From contig CM033109.1 in the NCBI GenBank assembly GCA_019321725.1, positions 16,213,993-16,277,992 of the forward strand: a stretch of DNA of 64,000 nt. The letters run 5' to 3'. A program made the translations under genes and the position numbers. Shown here piece after piece: positions 44,248-57,507 of the stretch. Positions within the stretch are counted from its first letter, which is position 1; the number at the start of each line of letters is the position of its first letter. This DNA comes from Paulownia fortunei (taxonomy: Eukaryota > Streptophyta > Magnoliopsida > Lamiales > Paulowniaceae). Below the pieces are notes generated by a model that was not told the DNA's origin, did not search any database, and saw only the letters and a list, made by a program, of their open reading frames with translations.

Positions 44248-46762
44248 TGTAACACCCCCAATACTACACATACATATATATTTATAGATATAATAATTTT
44301 GACATGATAAATCCTGTGTGCCTGTACAAATTTTTTTTTCCTTTCCTGTAACAACATAATAAATAATAAACTATTTTTCTCACTCACAAACTAATATATA
44401 TATATATATATACTTGCAGAGGACCCATAACAATCATAACATTTAAATACCCATGTACAGAAAAGTTTTAAAAGTAACATAGTACAAATCCCAAAACCTA
44501 ATATAATACACTCCAAAATCAAATAAGTTAACAACCAGCCCGATAGGTCGTCATCCATATACACTGATCCTCAAAACCTGTAGCAGCTCCAGCCACTCGC
44601 TCAGTAAGTCTATGGCTTCAAGTATCATCAAACTCACCTACAATGCATAAACTACGTGAGCTAATACTCAATAAATGAAAATCATGCATGCTGAAGGGGA
44701 TAATCCAACATAAATGCAATACATTTCTATGAGATTATGACAAGAATGCGAACTTATGCATCAAAATCATTTTATTTAAAAATTATTTTCCATCACTGGG
44801 CCCTTGGCCTACCTACTATGTATCGGATAGAGCTCTCAACAATATTAATAATCACATGGCCATAAACAGATCGACACAGTTCGGGGGCCATCTCCTGGGA
44901 TCACCAAAGGTCCATCCCCTGTCTTTCCCTGTGACTCTCCAGAAGTATTCCCACCGACAGCGTCAATAAGGGCACAGTCAAATGGTCCACCCTTTCGTGA
45001 CCACCAGAGGGACACCTCCTATCAACCTCTATGATCCTCCGAAAAGTAATACTCGTGGCGCCCCAAATATCATATAAATAAGCCACACATGGGCCTCGGT
45101 ACACTAGTAGTGGCCAACCAAAACATTTTCTTTCTAAAAATAATGTTATGCATGCAAAACCTCAACTGTGAGCACGTATTATGCATGCACTTGTAAATGT
45201 TGATGAATGGCATGTTCAATGACACAGTGAATCACATGTCCTGTTATCCAAACAACGCATGCACTATAAGATATTTATGATACTTATCAAGATACAATGA
45301 TCACATTTAATATAAATAAGTCAAGAAATACTATGCCCATGCATTGTAGTTGCAAATAGATTTTCACTTACCTTCCACCTTTGATATCTTATTGAAAATT
45401 AACAAGATTCTCCTCCCTAACCTTAGATATAAGGTGGCCTGTAAAAGTATGACGTATTAATTTTCATTCTTAATCAATAAGTTTCTATATCAAATTTCAT
45501 AAGAGATCCTAAATCTTAAATTTAATTAAGTAACAATCAAACCTTAAAATTTTTTATTTTTCACCCCAATCAGAACCTTTTAAATACTTTAATTTCTCGT
45601 TTTAAATTTATTCTAATATTATTTAATTAATATGGTATAATCCTGTAGTAAATCCTTCAATTTAATTAACTCTGTTATTCAATCAATACAAGATAATAAA
45701 ATCGAATATTCATAACTAATTTCAAATTAAAGGTGTATATTAGTTATTGTCTCACAAGAAAATAACTAGTTAATTTGAATCAAAACTTTCTTTTAAATTA
45801 GAAATAAACGGCATAAATATATATTTTTATTCGTACAAAAATAAGAAAGGACTTACCCAAAATTTCTTCAAATTTTTACAGTTGAAATTTGTTCTTGCTA
45901 TTTCTTATTCGTTTTGTTTTCTTTTCCTTTCTTAGCTGCCGTGCGCGGACGTGTGTGTGTGGTGTTATTTAGGAAATAAATGTAACGTAATATATTATAT
46001 ATGTACTTATCCTTAATATTAGCATTAAAGATCTAATCTAATATATTATATATATACTTAACCTTAATATTAGTATTAAAGTAATCTAATACAATATATT
46101 ATATATATGCTTATCCTTATCATATATACATGTAATATAATATACACTACATATGCTTATCCTCATCATATATATATGTATACACTACACGTGTAATCAT
46201 ATATATATATATTATATTACACACCATATACTTATATATATATATATATATATATTACACACCATATACTTATATATATATATATTATATTATATTTATA
46301 TATAATCAATACAAAATATTATTTATTTATTTTTATATATTTTTATTTATAAGCTCCTAAATTTATTTTATATTAAAAATTACACCCTCTTAATTAATAT
46401 GATAATGTCATTATTTTCTTTTATTATTATTATTACTATTACTATCATTATTTTCTCCCTAATTAATTTATTTGCATGGTTTATCCTACACCAATAAACA
46501 CAACGATGCCACCTTTCACTTACGTGTATCATAATATTATCTGATAGTTGATACCTAAATTCTAATTTTAGTACCAACTCAACCAATTAGGTTAAAGAAT
46601 CTAAAAACTAATATCCGTGACAACTTCAAAAGTTTAATTATTAAAATGCCGTATAAAATATAATGCATTATGAAATATCAATTAAAATGCAATGACACAT
46701 ATGTGGCATAAAATGCATGAACTATATTGGCCAGGTGAGTAGTGTGAGACTCGGGTATTATA
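44248..46762 (-). mobile_element. Solo LTR 2, Tekay/Del-type Gypsy family
   Basis: 2,515 bp, reading TGTAACACCCCC at its left end and GGGTATTATA at its right end. It is flanked by a perfect 5-bp duplication TCCTA (44243-44247 and 46763-46767). Joining the flanks restores the Copia RT alignment to copies B and C. The right terminus differs from the expected TGTGATACCC end by two transitions. It contains AT dinucleotide runs near 44394-44412 and 46195-46290. ORFs at 44202-44387, 44901-45104 and 46380-46586 are not conserved as proteins. Confidence 0.93.
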
Positions 46763-46767
46763 TCCTA

Positions 46768-47640
46768 ATCCCCAAAATATAGGATACTTCTCCTAAATCC
46801 TTCATGGAGAACTAAGTAGACAACCAAGACTTTGTTGATTGCAATATCCCTACATCATTCCCAATTAGTTGTATGCTATCAACATAAAGGACAGCAAAGG
46901 TCACTGCACTCCCACTAACTTTCTTATACACACAAGGTTTATCTAGATTCTTAAGGAAAACAAATAACTTGATTGCCTCCTCAAATCGAAGATTCCAGAT
47001 TTAGGAAGCTTGTTTGAGTCCGTAAATGGATCTCTGGAGTTTGTAAACCTTTTGCTCGCTCCCACTAGATATGAAGCCCTCTAGCTGCCTCATATAGATA
47101 TCTTCCTCAATATTTCCATTCAAAAAAGCGGTCTTCATATCTATTTGTCAAATCTCGTAGTTGTAATATACTGATATGGCAAGTAATATCTGGATGGATT
47201 TTAGCATCGTTATTGGTGAAAATATTTAGTCATAGTTAATGCCTTACTTTTGAGTATAGCTTTTTGCAACCAATCGTGCTTTATAGGTCACTACTTTTCC
47301 ACCTACTCCAAGCTTCCACCTGTAGACCCATTTGCAGTCGATGGGTACTATACCCTGTGGTGGACCCATCAAGGTCCATACCTTGTTGAAGTACATGGAG
47401 TCTATCTTAGTTTGCATGGCTTCTTGCTATCTCCCTGAATCAATGTCCAACATCGCTTCTCCATAATTCCTTGGATCATTATCCAAAGAATGCTCCTTCA
47501 TGTTGTTCTCCAACAAAAGACCATGCTTTTCAGGTGGTCTCGAGATCCTTTCAAAACTCCTAGGAGGCTGTGTGATAAGAATGTTAGTTTTGGGTAGTTC
47601 TGTCGCTATTGTCTTTTATGGGATACTTTGTAGTTCTTGA
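46768..47640 (-). pseudogene. Copia copy D: first part of RT
   Basis: RT continues on the far side of the solo LTR. The catalytic box reads YVDS near 46870-46885, so the second Asp is lost. The LKQAS-like and KTAFLNGN-like segments lie at about 46980-47140. Stops and frameshifts are frequent. The ORF at 47250-47438 on the plus strand is a shadow. Confidence 0.84.
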
Positions 47641-48600
47641 ATTTCTTCAACCTTTACAACGTCATCTTTTCTATCTAATAGAAAGTCCTTCTCTAAAAAG
47701 GTGGCATTCCTTGAAACAAACATGTTTTGTTATGAAAGATTGTAGAAATAGCATCTAATGGATTCCTTTGGATACCCCACAAGCTTACATAAGGTGGATC
47801 TAGAATCTAACTTATCTTCCACTAGCTGTTTTACATAAGCAAGGCACCCCCATACCTTGAGGTACTTATAAGAAGGGTTTTGCCACACCACATTTCATAT
47901 GGTGTTTTGGGCACCGACTTACTTGCCACTTTATTTAATAGAAAAGCCATCATTTCTAGAGCATAACCCCAGAATGAAAAAGGAATCCTAGTGAAGCTCA
48001 TCATGGACTAAACTATGTCCAACAGGGTTCGGTTCCTATGCTCTGCAACCCCATTTAGTTATGGAGTTGATAGAGGAATCCACTCCAAGAGAATTCCATT
48101 CTCTTTTACATAATCAAGAAACTCTGAGCCTAAGTATTCATTTCTTCAGTCAGATCAAAAAGTCTTAACACTTCACCCAATTTGTTTCTCCACTTCTTGC
48201 CTAAAATCTTTGAACCTTTTAAAGGCTTCAGACTTGTATCTTAAAAGATACACATACCCATACCTAGAATAATCGTCATTAAAGGTAATGAAATAGTGGT
48301 AGTTCCTTAGGCACTAACACTTAGTGGCCCGCATACATCCATATGGATCAAATCTAAAAGGTTTGCAGCCCACTCCATTTGTCCAACAAATGGTGACTTG
48401 CTGATTCCCTTAAGGCAAGATTCACAAGTTGGCATTTATTGTAATTCTGTAAGGTCAAGCAAGTCAGCTAACTTGTCGATTTTTTTCTTAGAGATATGAC
48501 CTAGTCTAGCATCCCACAAGTATGTAGAACTATGATCATCTATTTTATATTTGTTACTTTGTTGAATAAGCAAGATAGATTTATTAGGTTGGACAATATA
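47641..48600 (-). pseudogene. Copia copy D: integrase remnant
   Basis: Integrase blocks on the minus strand match B and C: KLDSRS and FVGYPKE-like near 47750-47830, LFNKV-like near 47920, the core DLIHMDVCGPLSVSA near 48310-48370, and the zinc region ending CESCLKG near 48410-48440. The protease region is largely lost, because the sequence passes from the pre-integrase to the gag zinc-knuckle end at about 48620. Confidence 0.83.
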
Positions 48601-49310
48601 TAAATCATTTGTTAAAGTCTAAAGCCCTAGCTTGCCATAGTAATGACACTTGTCGTCTGGTTTGGAACCTGTCTTCACTCCACCTGAGGCCTTCATACCC
48701 TTGGCCTTCTTAGAATAACTTTTCTTTGACTTTTTAGTCTTAGATTTGGATGAAGAGCCAACGAGTAGGACAGGCTTCTCCTTCTTCATGGTGGACTCGC
48801 TACTTCAACATGTTGACCAGCTCAGCAAGAATAGTCTCCAATTTGTGCATGTTGAAACCACAAAGTAGTCAAACAAGGGCGACAAAGACTGCAACATGAG
48901 ATCTATATAGAGTTCATTATCCATAACAACTCCTAGGGACTGGAATCTCTTGATCAAGGCTATTATCTTTAGTCCATGATCATGAACCAAAGAGCCTTTC
49001 ATCATACGACATCAAAAGAGCTCCCTAGATACTGGTATATAGCTTGTCTTGTATGTTCACCATTCAATTCCTTTAGATGAAGGTGAATATCGATAGTATG
49101 TGCCATACCCTCATATTGTCTTTACAGCTGGTTTGATATAGATATTGTCATATAGCACCGAGCCTGCAGATCATCCTCAATATGTTGACGATATTCTGCT
49201 TGCTCGTCCTCTATGGCCCCCTCTAATAGAGCTAGTAGTACCATGTTGAGGACTTAAAACACTTTTTTCAAATTGGAGAACTTTCATAGTTGGGACTGGT
49301 GAGTTTGTTG
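48601..49310 (-). pseudogene. Copia copy D: gag remnant
   Basis: Gag is readable as broken pieces: an open segment at 48805-49005 (SLVHDHGLKIIALIKRFQSL, DNELYIDLMLQSLSPLFD), the KPVLLVGSS-type linker at 48740-48780, and the N-terminal region to about 49300. A frameshift follows KLETIL-like residues near 48840. Confidence 0.83.
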
Positions 49311-50687
49311 ATGTCAAGAATTAATATAAGTAGATTTTTAGCCATTATGTAAATTAGATATCTACAAAACACGAGGCAGAAAATAAGCATACATTCAATA
49401 CTTTAATAATTTATATTAAGGTCTTTAATTATAAATATCTCCCACTATTTTCTTTGAATCCCATCACCTTCATGATGAATATTTAGGAAATCATATTTCC
49501 TAGTGGGCTTGAAGTCCAATTAGTCTTATCATACACCACAATTTTATGAGCCCATATGATAAAATAAAAAAGTAGCTAACACATTAGCAATTACATCCCA
49601 AGCAACCTTCAAGTATTTTACCTCACTATTTCCCATACACCCCAATTTTATGAGTCAATATGGTACTAAATATCAAGTGTGTCTCATCAAACATCTATGT
49701 GAATAGGACAACTAAAGTATGTCCTACAACTCATGGCCAACATCTTTAGCCCTTTGACCCCACGAGCATCTCTATGTAAGAAGTGATCACGGCTATTATC
49801 TCCACTTAGCACATCCCACGACTTGTGGCCAATGGACTAAGTGTGGTAGCATTTCACATGCTAACTACTTTTGATAGAAGGATTGGATGATAGGGCCTCG
49901 CCCAATATTGCCCACTAATATTTGATATAGAATTAATAAATTCTTAAACTTAGAACATTTCTAAGTGAGGGTTTTATTTTATGAAGAAATCATTGTTTTA
50001 TTTTGTGTTGTTTATTTAATGTTACATTATCCTAAGATTGCAAACATTATGGGTTGATCACGAGCCTTTTCTTATGCGATCCACTCAAGCTAAAGTGTAT
50101 CTTAAGGTCAATCTTAGGGTAATTAATCAAAATAATAATAAATCATATCTATTATATGAAGATAGATAATCAAGACGATAATTAATCTTAAGGTCAGTCT
50201 AGGCTCCATGATCATTCATCCCATTCATGCTTAATTTAGTCATCACATGAAAAAAATTCAAAGCATGTAAATTTACCAAGTTGTTAAAAATTACATTTTT
50301 CTAGTTTGGAAATTAATTCCTGGTTTTTCATAAAAAGAATTATTAGAATTTTAAAATTAACATTTAATTTTAAAAATAAAAAAATCAAATTTATGCATGT
50401 GACACAAAAATGGGCAGTAGATCGTCTAACGGTGTCAAAATTGCACGTTAGACGTTGCGACACTAGTAGCTCGCGCCGTGGCACCATGACTCATCCACCA
50501 CATATTTTTTTTTATTTGTTTCATTTTTGTGCCATGTATTTTAACACATTAAAATCATGCAGAAAATTCTAGAATTATAATTCCTAAATAAAAATGAAAG
50601 TAAACATATTTTTCATCATATGAACGATTCATATATAAAATATTGTGAAAATAATCAAAAATTTAAAAATATAAACACATAAACCTA
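49311..50687 (-). other. Leader of Copia copy D
   Basis: Non-coding, matching the other leaders. Near the PBS a GC-richer patch (about 50400-50490) occupies the same position as that in copy C but has unrelated sequence. ORFs at 50284-50487 and 50306-50572 overlap it on opposite strands and look like chance. Confidence 0.72.
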
Positions 50688-50700
50688 GGCTCTAATACTA
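50688..50700 (-). other. Primer binding site of Copia copy D
   Basis: Decayed initiator-Met type site (GGCTCTAATACTA on the plus strand), one base from the LTR end. Confidence 0.72.
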
Positions 50701-50701
50701 C

Positions 50702-50869
50702 TGCTGGGTTCGCATAATCGCGGGATTACAAGCACAACAGAAATTTAAAAATTTTCAACAATTGGAATAAAATCGTACATCATATGTAAATATGCATATC
50801 CTGGATTTGATATGATTTTTAGTTTGTATTTTTTATTGTTCGTTTAAAAAAATTAAACAACTAAAGTTT
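50702..50869 (-). repeat. 5' LTR remnant of Copia copy D
   Basis: 168 bp (TGCTGGGTTCGC onward) closely matching 41239-41405 of the 3' LTR. It then switches to Tekay/Del LTR sequence at about 50869, within AAAGTTT. Confidence 0.83.
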
Positions 50870-53800
50870 GTACAGTGATCTACAGAAGCCTGTAGGAGCT
50901 CTAACAACAAGCCCAATAAGCCTCAGAGCCTCAGGTATCACCATGCTCACCTACAATATATGGACTACACGAGCTAACTCTCAATAAGTAAAAATCATAC
51001 ATGTTGGCCTATCTACTATGCATCGGATAGAGTTTTGAACAATATCAATAATCACATAGCCATAAATAAATTGACTCAGTCAAAGGGACATCTCCTGAGA
51101 TCACAGAGGTCCACCCCTATCTTTCCCTGTGATCCTCCAGAAGTCTTTCCACCGACAGAGTCAATAATGGCACAATCAAGTGGTCCACCCTCTCGTGACC
51201 ACCAGAGGCACACCTATGTCAATCCCTATAATCCTCCAAAAAGTAACACTCGTAGTGCCCCAAATTATCACATAAGCATGCCTCGGTACACTAGCAATGT
51301 CCGACCAAAACATTTTCTTTTTGAAAAGCAAGTTTTAAATCTTATCGTGCATGTAAGAACCTTAACTATACTCATATGACGTGCATGCACATGTAAATTC
51401 TTATGAATGGCATGTTCAATATGAAATGTAAGTCATCTTGCTCTCAACATGTTTCAAGAATCACAAGACTCTTAAAGTACATACTATACTTTTCATCCAA
51501 TCAATTTAAATATCATCAACACATTAGGTATAAATTCTTCAAGACATACTATGTTCATGCATTGTAGTTGCGAATAGATCTTTACTTACCTTGGATTGGT
51601 TGTGTGTAACTTCCAAGTTTCTTAAGTGATACTCCCCAACCCTGGATGTGAAACTATCTCTAAAAATATAAGATATCAATCACCATACTCAATTAACAAG
51701 CTGATTATACCTAATGTATTATAAAGTCTTGAATCTCAATTTAATTAAACACCCTTACCACTTAGAAACTATAACCAAATACAACCTTCTACGAACCTTT
51801 GTTCCACATCTTAAATATAACTCTTCTAACATCCCCCTCAAATTTAGGGATCAAATTAACCACATCTATGTTGGAACAAGTTAATGAACCAAATGGGACA
51901 GATTCACAACTTCACATTTTCTTGTCGCCATATTAATTTGCATGATAATTTTAACACCCTTAGACATATTCATTCACTCCCCAATTTTTATCACACTTAT
52001 ATAACATCAAAAAAAATGTAACCATATCAGAGAATGGCTAAAAATCACAAATATAGCTTCCCAAGTTCAACTCCCTTCACAGCATACTGAAACAGATGTT
52101 TCGCACCATGACAATTTTGCGCACTTCATGACATTAATGGTTTTAGCACCTTAAGTATATTTAATCACTCCCAAATTTTGACCACACTTAGATACAATAG
52201 ACATAGAGACAATAAGGTCATATTATTGCCAAAAATAATGGATTTATTACTATAAAACAAGTCCCTTTCACACAGGGTAGAATCTAAAATTCGATGGTGA
52301 CAGTTTTGAGCATCTCTTTAATTATCATGCCATATTTTAATTCCTAAGCTATCCAAACCAATATAAATAATCATAAATACTGTATAAAAACATTCATAAT
52401 GATAAATATAGGATTTACCCAAGGTTTCTTGCATATTTCAAGCTCAATAAACTAGAAATCAGCATATACATAGATTTTTCGCCTTAGTGGTTCTACTATG
52501 TGTTTGCAACCACAAATCATTCTTTTATACATAATAACCCTATAAATAACCTATAATATCATCATGAACAAGATAAAAATCTTAAGAAATCACAAAACCC
52601 TCAAATAATATAAAAATGGATGTAAAAAATGTATATGAAACTCATCTATGCCAGTTTCAGCTTCTACTTGTGATTACTATTTCCTTTTGCTTCTTTTGCC
52701 CTTTTCTATCACTTGGAATCACTTAGGACCAGATTAGATAGATTTTGACATGATTTTGGACCTTGAAAATGACTGAAAATGGTTGAGGGTCGTGGGTAAA
52801 TGGCTAAGAGTGAAGGAAAGTTTGAGGTGGCACTTGAGGTGCTTGCTTAAGCTTGGTAGCAAGCATGAGGTGGCTAGTTGTGGTATAAATCTGACCTTTC
52901 ACCCATCTTTCAAGCCTAGATCAGATGTGTCTTACTATACATTAATTTTATTGCATCCTATTTTAATTACCACAAGATCCCATAGATAAATCAAGTACCC
53001 TTCACACAAGACATAATTTGAAACTCAATGGTGACAGTTTTGAGCATCTCTTTAATTATCATGCCATCTTTTAATTCCTAGGCTATCCAAACCTATATCC
53101 ATAATCATAACTCCTGTATAAACACATTCATGATGATAAATATAGAATTTGCCCAACGTTTCTTGCATATTTCAAGCTTAATAAACTAGAAATCAACATA
53201 TACACAGATTCTGCCCTTAGTGGTTCTACCAAGTGTTTGCAACCACAAATTATTTTGTTATGCATAATAACCCTATGAATAACTTCTAACATCATCATGA
53301 ACAAGATAAATTTTTTAATAAATCACAAAACCCTCAAATAATATAAATATTGATGTTAAAACTGTATATGAACCTCACTTATGCCAGTTTCAACTTCTAC
53401 TTGTGATTACTATTTCCTTTTGCTTCCTTTTCCCTTTCTTATCACTTAGAATCACTTAGGACCAGATTAGAGAGATTTTGACATGAGTTTGGACCCTGAA
53501 AATGACTGAAAATGGTTGAGGGTCATGGGTAAATGGCTAAGAGTGAAGGAAAGCTTGGGGTGGTGCTTGAGGTGCTTGCTTAAGCTTGGTTGCAAGCATG
53601 AGGAGGCAAGTTGTGGTATAAATCTGACCTTTCACCCATGTTTCAAGCCTAGATCAGATGTGTCTTACTATACATTAATTTTATTGCATCCTATTTTAAT
53701 TACCACAAGATCCCATAGATAATTCATAAGCTAATTTCTTGGCCGGTCATTTAATTTCTTAACTGATTATCACACGATTTTTAAATAATTGTCCATATTA

Positions 53801-54224
53801 AAAATTATATAATCTTGTACATAAATGAATATTGTAATATCATCTTTGAATCATATTATCTTATGTGTAATGTCCCAAATATGCAATTTACCGATATATA
53901 CTTTTGAAATACCTGGATGAAATCGAATCAAACCGTATAAGTTTACTACTAACAACTTTAACATTTCTAAAATTATAACCTATATATCCCATCGATATGA
54001 AATATTGATCAACCTCATTTTCTTCTTATTTCAATTGTTGATTACTTATATTATGATGATCAACAACTAACACCATATGAGATTTTCTAGAAATTTAATG
54101 ATCAAATGTGATTATAATGTCAAATGGATCATGTCATGCTAGTTTCAATGCAAGCACTTATGAATAACATGTAATGCATAAATCATATTAGCCAAGTGAG
54201 TGGTGTGAGGCTCATATATTATAT
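50870..54224 (-). repeat. 3' LTR of element E, truncated and internally duplicated
   Basis: It matches the 5' LTR from about 58214 (GTACAGTGATC) and ends at 54224 in a decayed TATAATA terminus next to the PPT. A 733-bp segment is present twice (52258-52990 and 52991-53723). Open frames at 52783-52989 and 53516-53722, and their counterpart at 60245-60451, are copies of one LTR segment. The ORF at 51035-51379 is not an independent gene. Confidence 0.86.
52258..53723. repeat. 733-bp tandem duplication in the E 3' LTR
   Basis: Unit 1 (52258-52990) and unit 2 (52991-53723) both begin near CAAGTCCCTTTCACACA / CAAGTACCCTTCACACA and end GATCCCATAGATAA. The 5' LTR has one copy (about 59725-60450). 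Unit 1 looks closer to the 5' LTR copy than unit 2 does, for example in AAAACTGTATATG versus AAAAATGTATATG. Confidence 0.88.
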
Positions 54225-54430
54225 CCTCCCCTTCTTATAAAAATTTTATCCCTGAAATTTTACTTACCAAAAGTATTTAATTATCATTTTATGCTTCCTT
54301 TCCCAAGTAGTTTTTTCTGTTGATTGACTTCTCCTCAGTAGCTTAGCTATTGAGATATTATCATTTTGAAGTTGCTTTACATCCCTTACTAAAATCTCTG
54401 TAGGTCTTTCTTCATATGTTCGACCTCAAT
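54225..54430 (-). pseudogene. Element E: chromodomain remnant and polypurine tract
   Basis: The minus strand encodes a chromodomain-like tail: TYEERPTEILVRDVKQLQND, ISIAKLL, TTWERKHKM near 54260-54420. These match the C-terminal chromodomain of Tekay/Del chromoviruses, which guides integration into heterochromatin. Two stops precede it. The purine-rich GAAGGGGAGGA (54225-54237) before the LTR is the polypurine tract. Confidence 0.85.
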
Positions 54431-55180
54431 TTTATTCTATTGGTTCCTTTTTCAGTAGATGAAATAAATTCATGATATACTTCCTTAAAATGAACACATG
54501 AAACACATTGTGAACTTGGGACATTGATGAAAAGAGGTCGAGTTTATTGGTAATATCCCCAATTCTCTCAGTAATGCAAAATAAACCAATGTACCTAAGA
54601 TCAAGTTTGTATGTAACATCCCCAATTTTTTTTCTTTGCCTAATCTGTATAATTCCTTTCATTGGAGACACTTTCAAAAAAATTTGTTCCCCTATCATAA
54701 ATTGCAACGATATTCCTCTTTAATCTGCATAACTCTATGGTCACCTTTAACTAGTTTCCATACATTGGCAATTTATTCTACAACTTCTATCATTTCCCAA
54801 ACCACATTTAGCCTAAAAGAACACCAAATTCATTTTCTATCATACAATGTCTCATAGAGAACTATCCCAAGTAGCCTTATCACTGTTGTTATAAGAAATT
54901 CCACTTAAGAAAAAAATTTCTCAATTGACATCAACAATCTAATGCACAAGCTCTAAGCATATTTGGCAAAGTCTAATTCGTTTGTTCTGATTGCCCATTT
55001 ATGCATGGATGGTCACAATACTAAAATATAATTTTGTTCCCAATACCTGATGTAAGATCTTCTAGGAAGTGGACAAAGACCTTAAATCTACATCATAACT
55101 AATAGACACTAATAAACCATAAAGTCTAACCACTTCCTATATATTTATCTTTCCATAGATTTCCATGAAATACTTAGGGT
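54431..55180 (-). pseudogene. Element E: integrase remnant
   Basis: Open at 54432-54707 (MQFMIGEQIFLKVSPMKG, DLRYIGLFCITERIGD, VHNVFHVFILRKYI), the GPY/F-type C-terminal integrase domain. It contains an insertion in which an IGDVTYKLDL-like unit is repeated as IGDITNKLDL. Upstream, the end of the catalytic core is readable near 54975-55090, including a GQSEQ-type segment carrying the catalytic Glu. The rest is scrambled. Confidence 0.82.
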
Positions 55181-57235
55181 AAATTGAGAAAGAATGAGGA
55201 TATTCAGTTAATCTTTAAACAATAACCCAATTCCATTATCATATACAAAATTCATGAATGCGTTCTCATTTCCACTTGAAAATAAAAGTAGAATTAAATA
55301 ATACCTACATTTGCACTTTTCCATATATCCCCACCTTTTTTTAGCAGCAAACCAAATATTAACAATATATTCCATAATAGCTTATCTAATATCTGATATC
55401 TATACATTTTCTTAAGATCACAAACATCATTCATACCACTAAATAAATAAATAAAAAGGAACACGATCATCTCCTAAAACTTAGTCCTGCAATTTCTTAT
55501 TCCTCATCTTCACATCTATCTCTTATTAAGAGATTATTATCACTTATCACAAAAATCTATTTAAGCACTTTTATGCCTTTCATCTTAATCTTAACCTTTC
55601 ATCAACCTTACTTTAAACATTAGAAATTGGATCAATCAAATCAATCTTACCAAAATATTAATAAACAAATAATTAACCATTTACTCTAATTCATCCTCTA
55701 TACAACCCTCAATTCCCGTAATAGTTTATGATGTAAAATTTGTATAAATATTAGTCTACTGAGATATTTCATTCCAATGACATCTGTAGTTATATGGATC
55801 ATACAATATATTCACTTACTATTAATGTATATCCTTTCTTCAAGTTCAACTCTTTTTGAGTATATAGATATTTCAAGTACTTTGGTTTTGTAATGTCACG
55901 TGTAGTATTACATAAATAATTTAATTAACTCAAAGAATATTGAGTAACTTTTCTATATTGTATCAAACATATACCAAAACACAATGAGATACACCACTAT
56001 ACCTAATAAATAACTTATATCTAAAGTTGGAGTCACCACCGAACCTTAAATCAATTCTCTTTAAGTAATTAGAGATTTCTTCTCACTTAGTAAACTATTC
56101 AAATTTTAGATACCTACATGTATGATGAAATAAAGTGGTAACAACTTAGAAGAAATTTTGATTGAATACCTAATAAAACCACAAACACAAAAAATTATTT
56201 CTATCACATTTATTGGTCCTCCATATTTCAGTACAACCTTGAAGTTTTGAATAGTTACAAGGACACATTCTTAAGAAAATTACCAGTCCCAAAAATAAAT
56301 ATTGTATTACATAACCAAAAAATTACATTTACTAAATTGAACAAATAATTTCTACTTCCTTAGAGTTTCCAAGATCATATTGAAATGTCAATCATATTCT
56401 CCTTATTGTACACAAAGATATCATCAATGAATATCACCCCAAACATACCCATATAGAATCATCAAATACATTATTCATCATGTATATCAAAATAATTAAG
56501 CATTAGTCAATCTAATGGCACAACAAGAAATTCATAATTAATTCAAATTTAAAATTAATCATCAAGATCACAGTAGCTCCTCTTAATTTATCAAATAAAG
56601 CTTAGTATGAAAAATCTGTACTTATTACAAATTATTACTCAATTCAGTTGCAATAAATAATACATAACTCAAGATTCATCTTTCTTCTAGGTGAATATGA
56701 AGTAGAGCTTGTTTAGGAGAAGTACTAAACCTTAATGCCTTGCCCAATATTATAACAATATTACTTAAGGTTTATTGAATTCCAATAGGTGTATATGATA
56801 AACTACAAGAGAGATTGGATTTGTTATTACATCTATGTTTAGGATAAAATTAATTGGTTAGTCAATAGAATGCCCGAAAATTTCTTTTGAACATGTATCG
56901 AGAGATCTAAGATCACACAAATAGATTTTTAGTAAACTTGATCATTTTTAAAAATTCTAACATAACCCAAAGATCGATAATAACTTTTTTTTACTACTCA
57001 CTTTCACGGTAATTGTAGAAAATTATAATTTGACAATCTTTTTCATTTTCTGCAAATAGTAAACATTTTCCTTCTATGGTTTCCATAAAATTTCTAAATT
57101 TTCATCACCTAGAATTTAAAAGTCTTAATAATCCACAATGCATAATTCTCAATACATCAATCAACACAAAAGTTTATATCATAATCCTAGCCAAAATAAC
57201 AAAATTAACCTAGAGCTCTTAAAATCTAATTAGTT
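55181..57235 (-). pseudogene. Element E: RT region, heavily decayed
   Basis: The only secure landmark is the RT catalytic box, GVIFIDDIFVYNKE, at about 56405-56450 on the minus strand (Phe-Ile-Asp-Asp form). The sequence between 55181 and 56400 is where RNase H and the integrase N terminus should be; I see scattered similarity only. From 56500 to 57235 no gag or protease motif could be read. Confidence 0.65.
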
Positions 57236-57464
57236 GATCTTGAAACTGGTGGAGCACAAACATACCAGTAAGTTTTATTTGTTGTATAATTTATTTTGTA
57301 GTTCATGAACAATACTGGCCATGTGTTTTAAGATTTTATATAAAATAATGTTGAGACAGACCCATCAGTAATAAAAAGGTATAAAATTCATGTTTGGTAT
57401 TCTATCTTTGAGGCTTCATATTCTCTATTACACATACACACATTTGTGTGCATGTGTAATTGAC

Positions 57465-57507
<43 letters not shown>

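Larger units (their letters stand above)
41239..50869 (-). mobile_element. Copia copy D, with a nested solo LTR in RT
   Basis: On the minus strand: 5' LTR remnant (50702-50869), PBS (50688-50700), leader, gag, integrase, RT, RNase H, PPT and a nearly full 3' LTR (41239-43392). RT is split by a Tekay/Del solo LTR (44248-46762). The 5' LTR is cut after 168 bp, where the truncated E LTR begins. Confidence 0.86.

Noticed and set aside
45990..46330. Extremely AT-rich block that could be read as a matrix attachment region or promoter
   Set aside because: It is ordinary microsatellite expansion inside solo LTR 2, with no gene nearby.
52783..52989. 68-codon ORF repeated at 53516-53722 and 60245-60451
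   Set aside because: All three lie in copies of one LTR segment, antisense to the element. Similarity follows from recent LTR duplication, not from selection on a protein.
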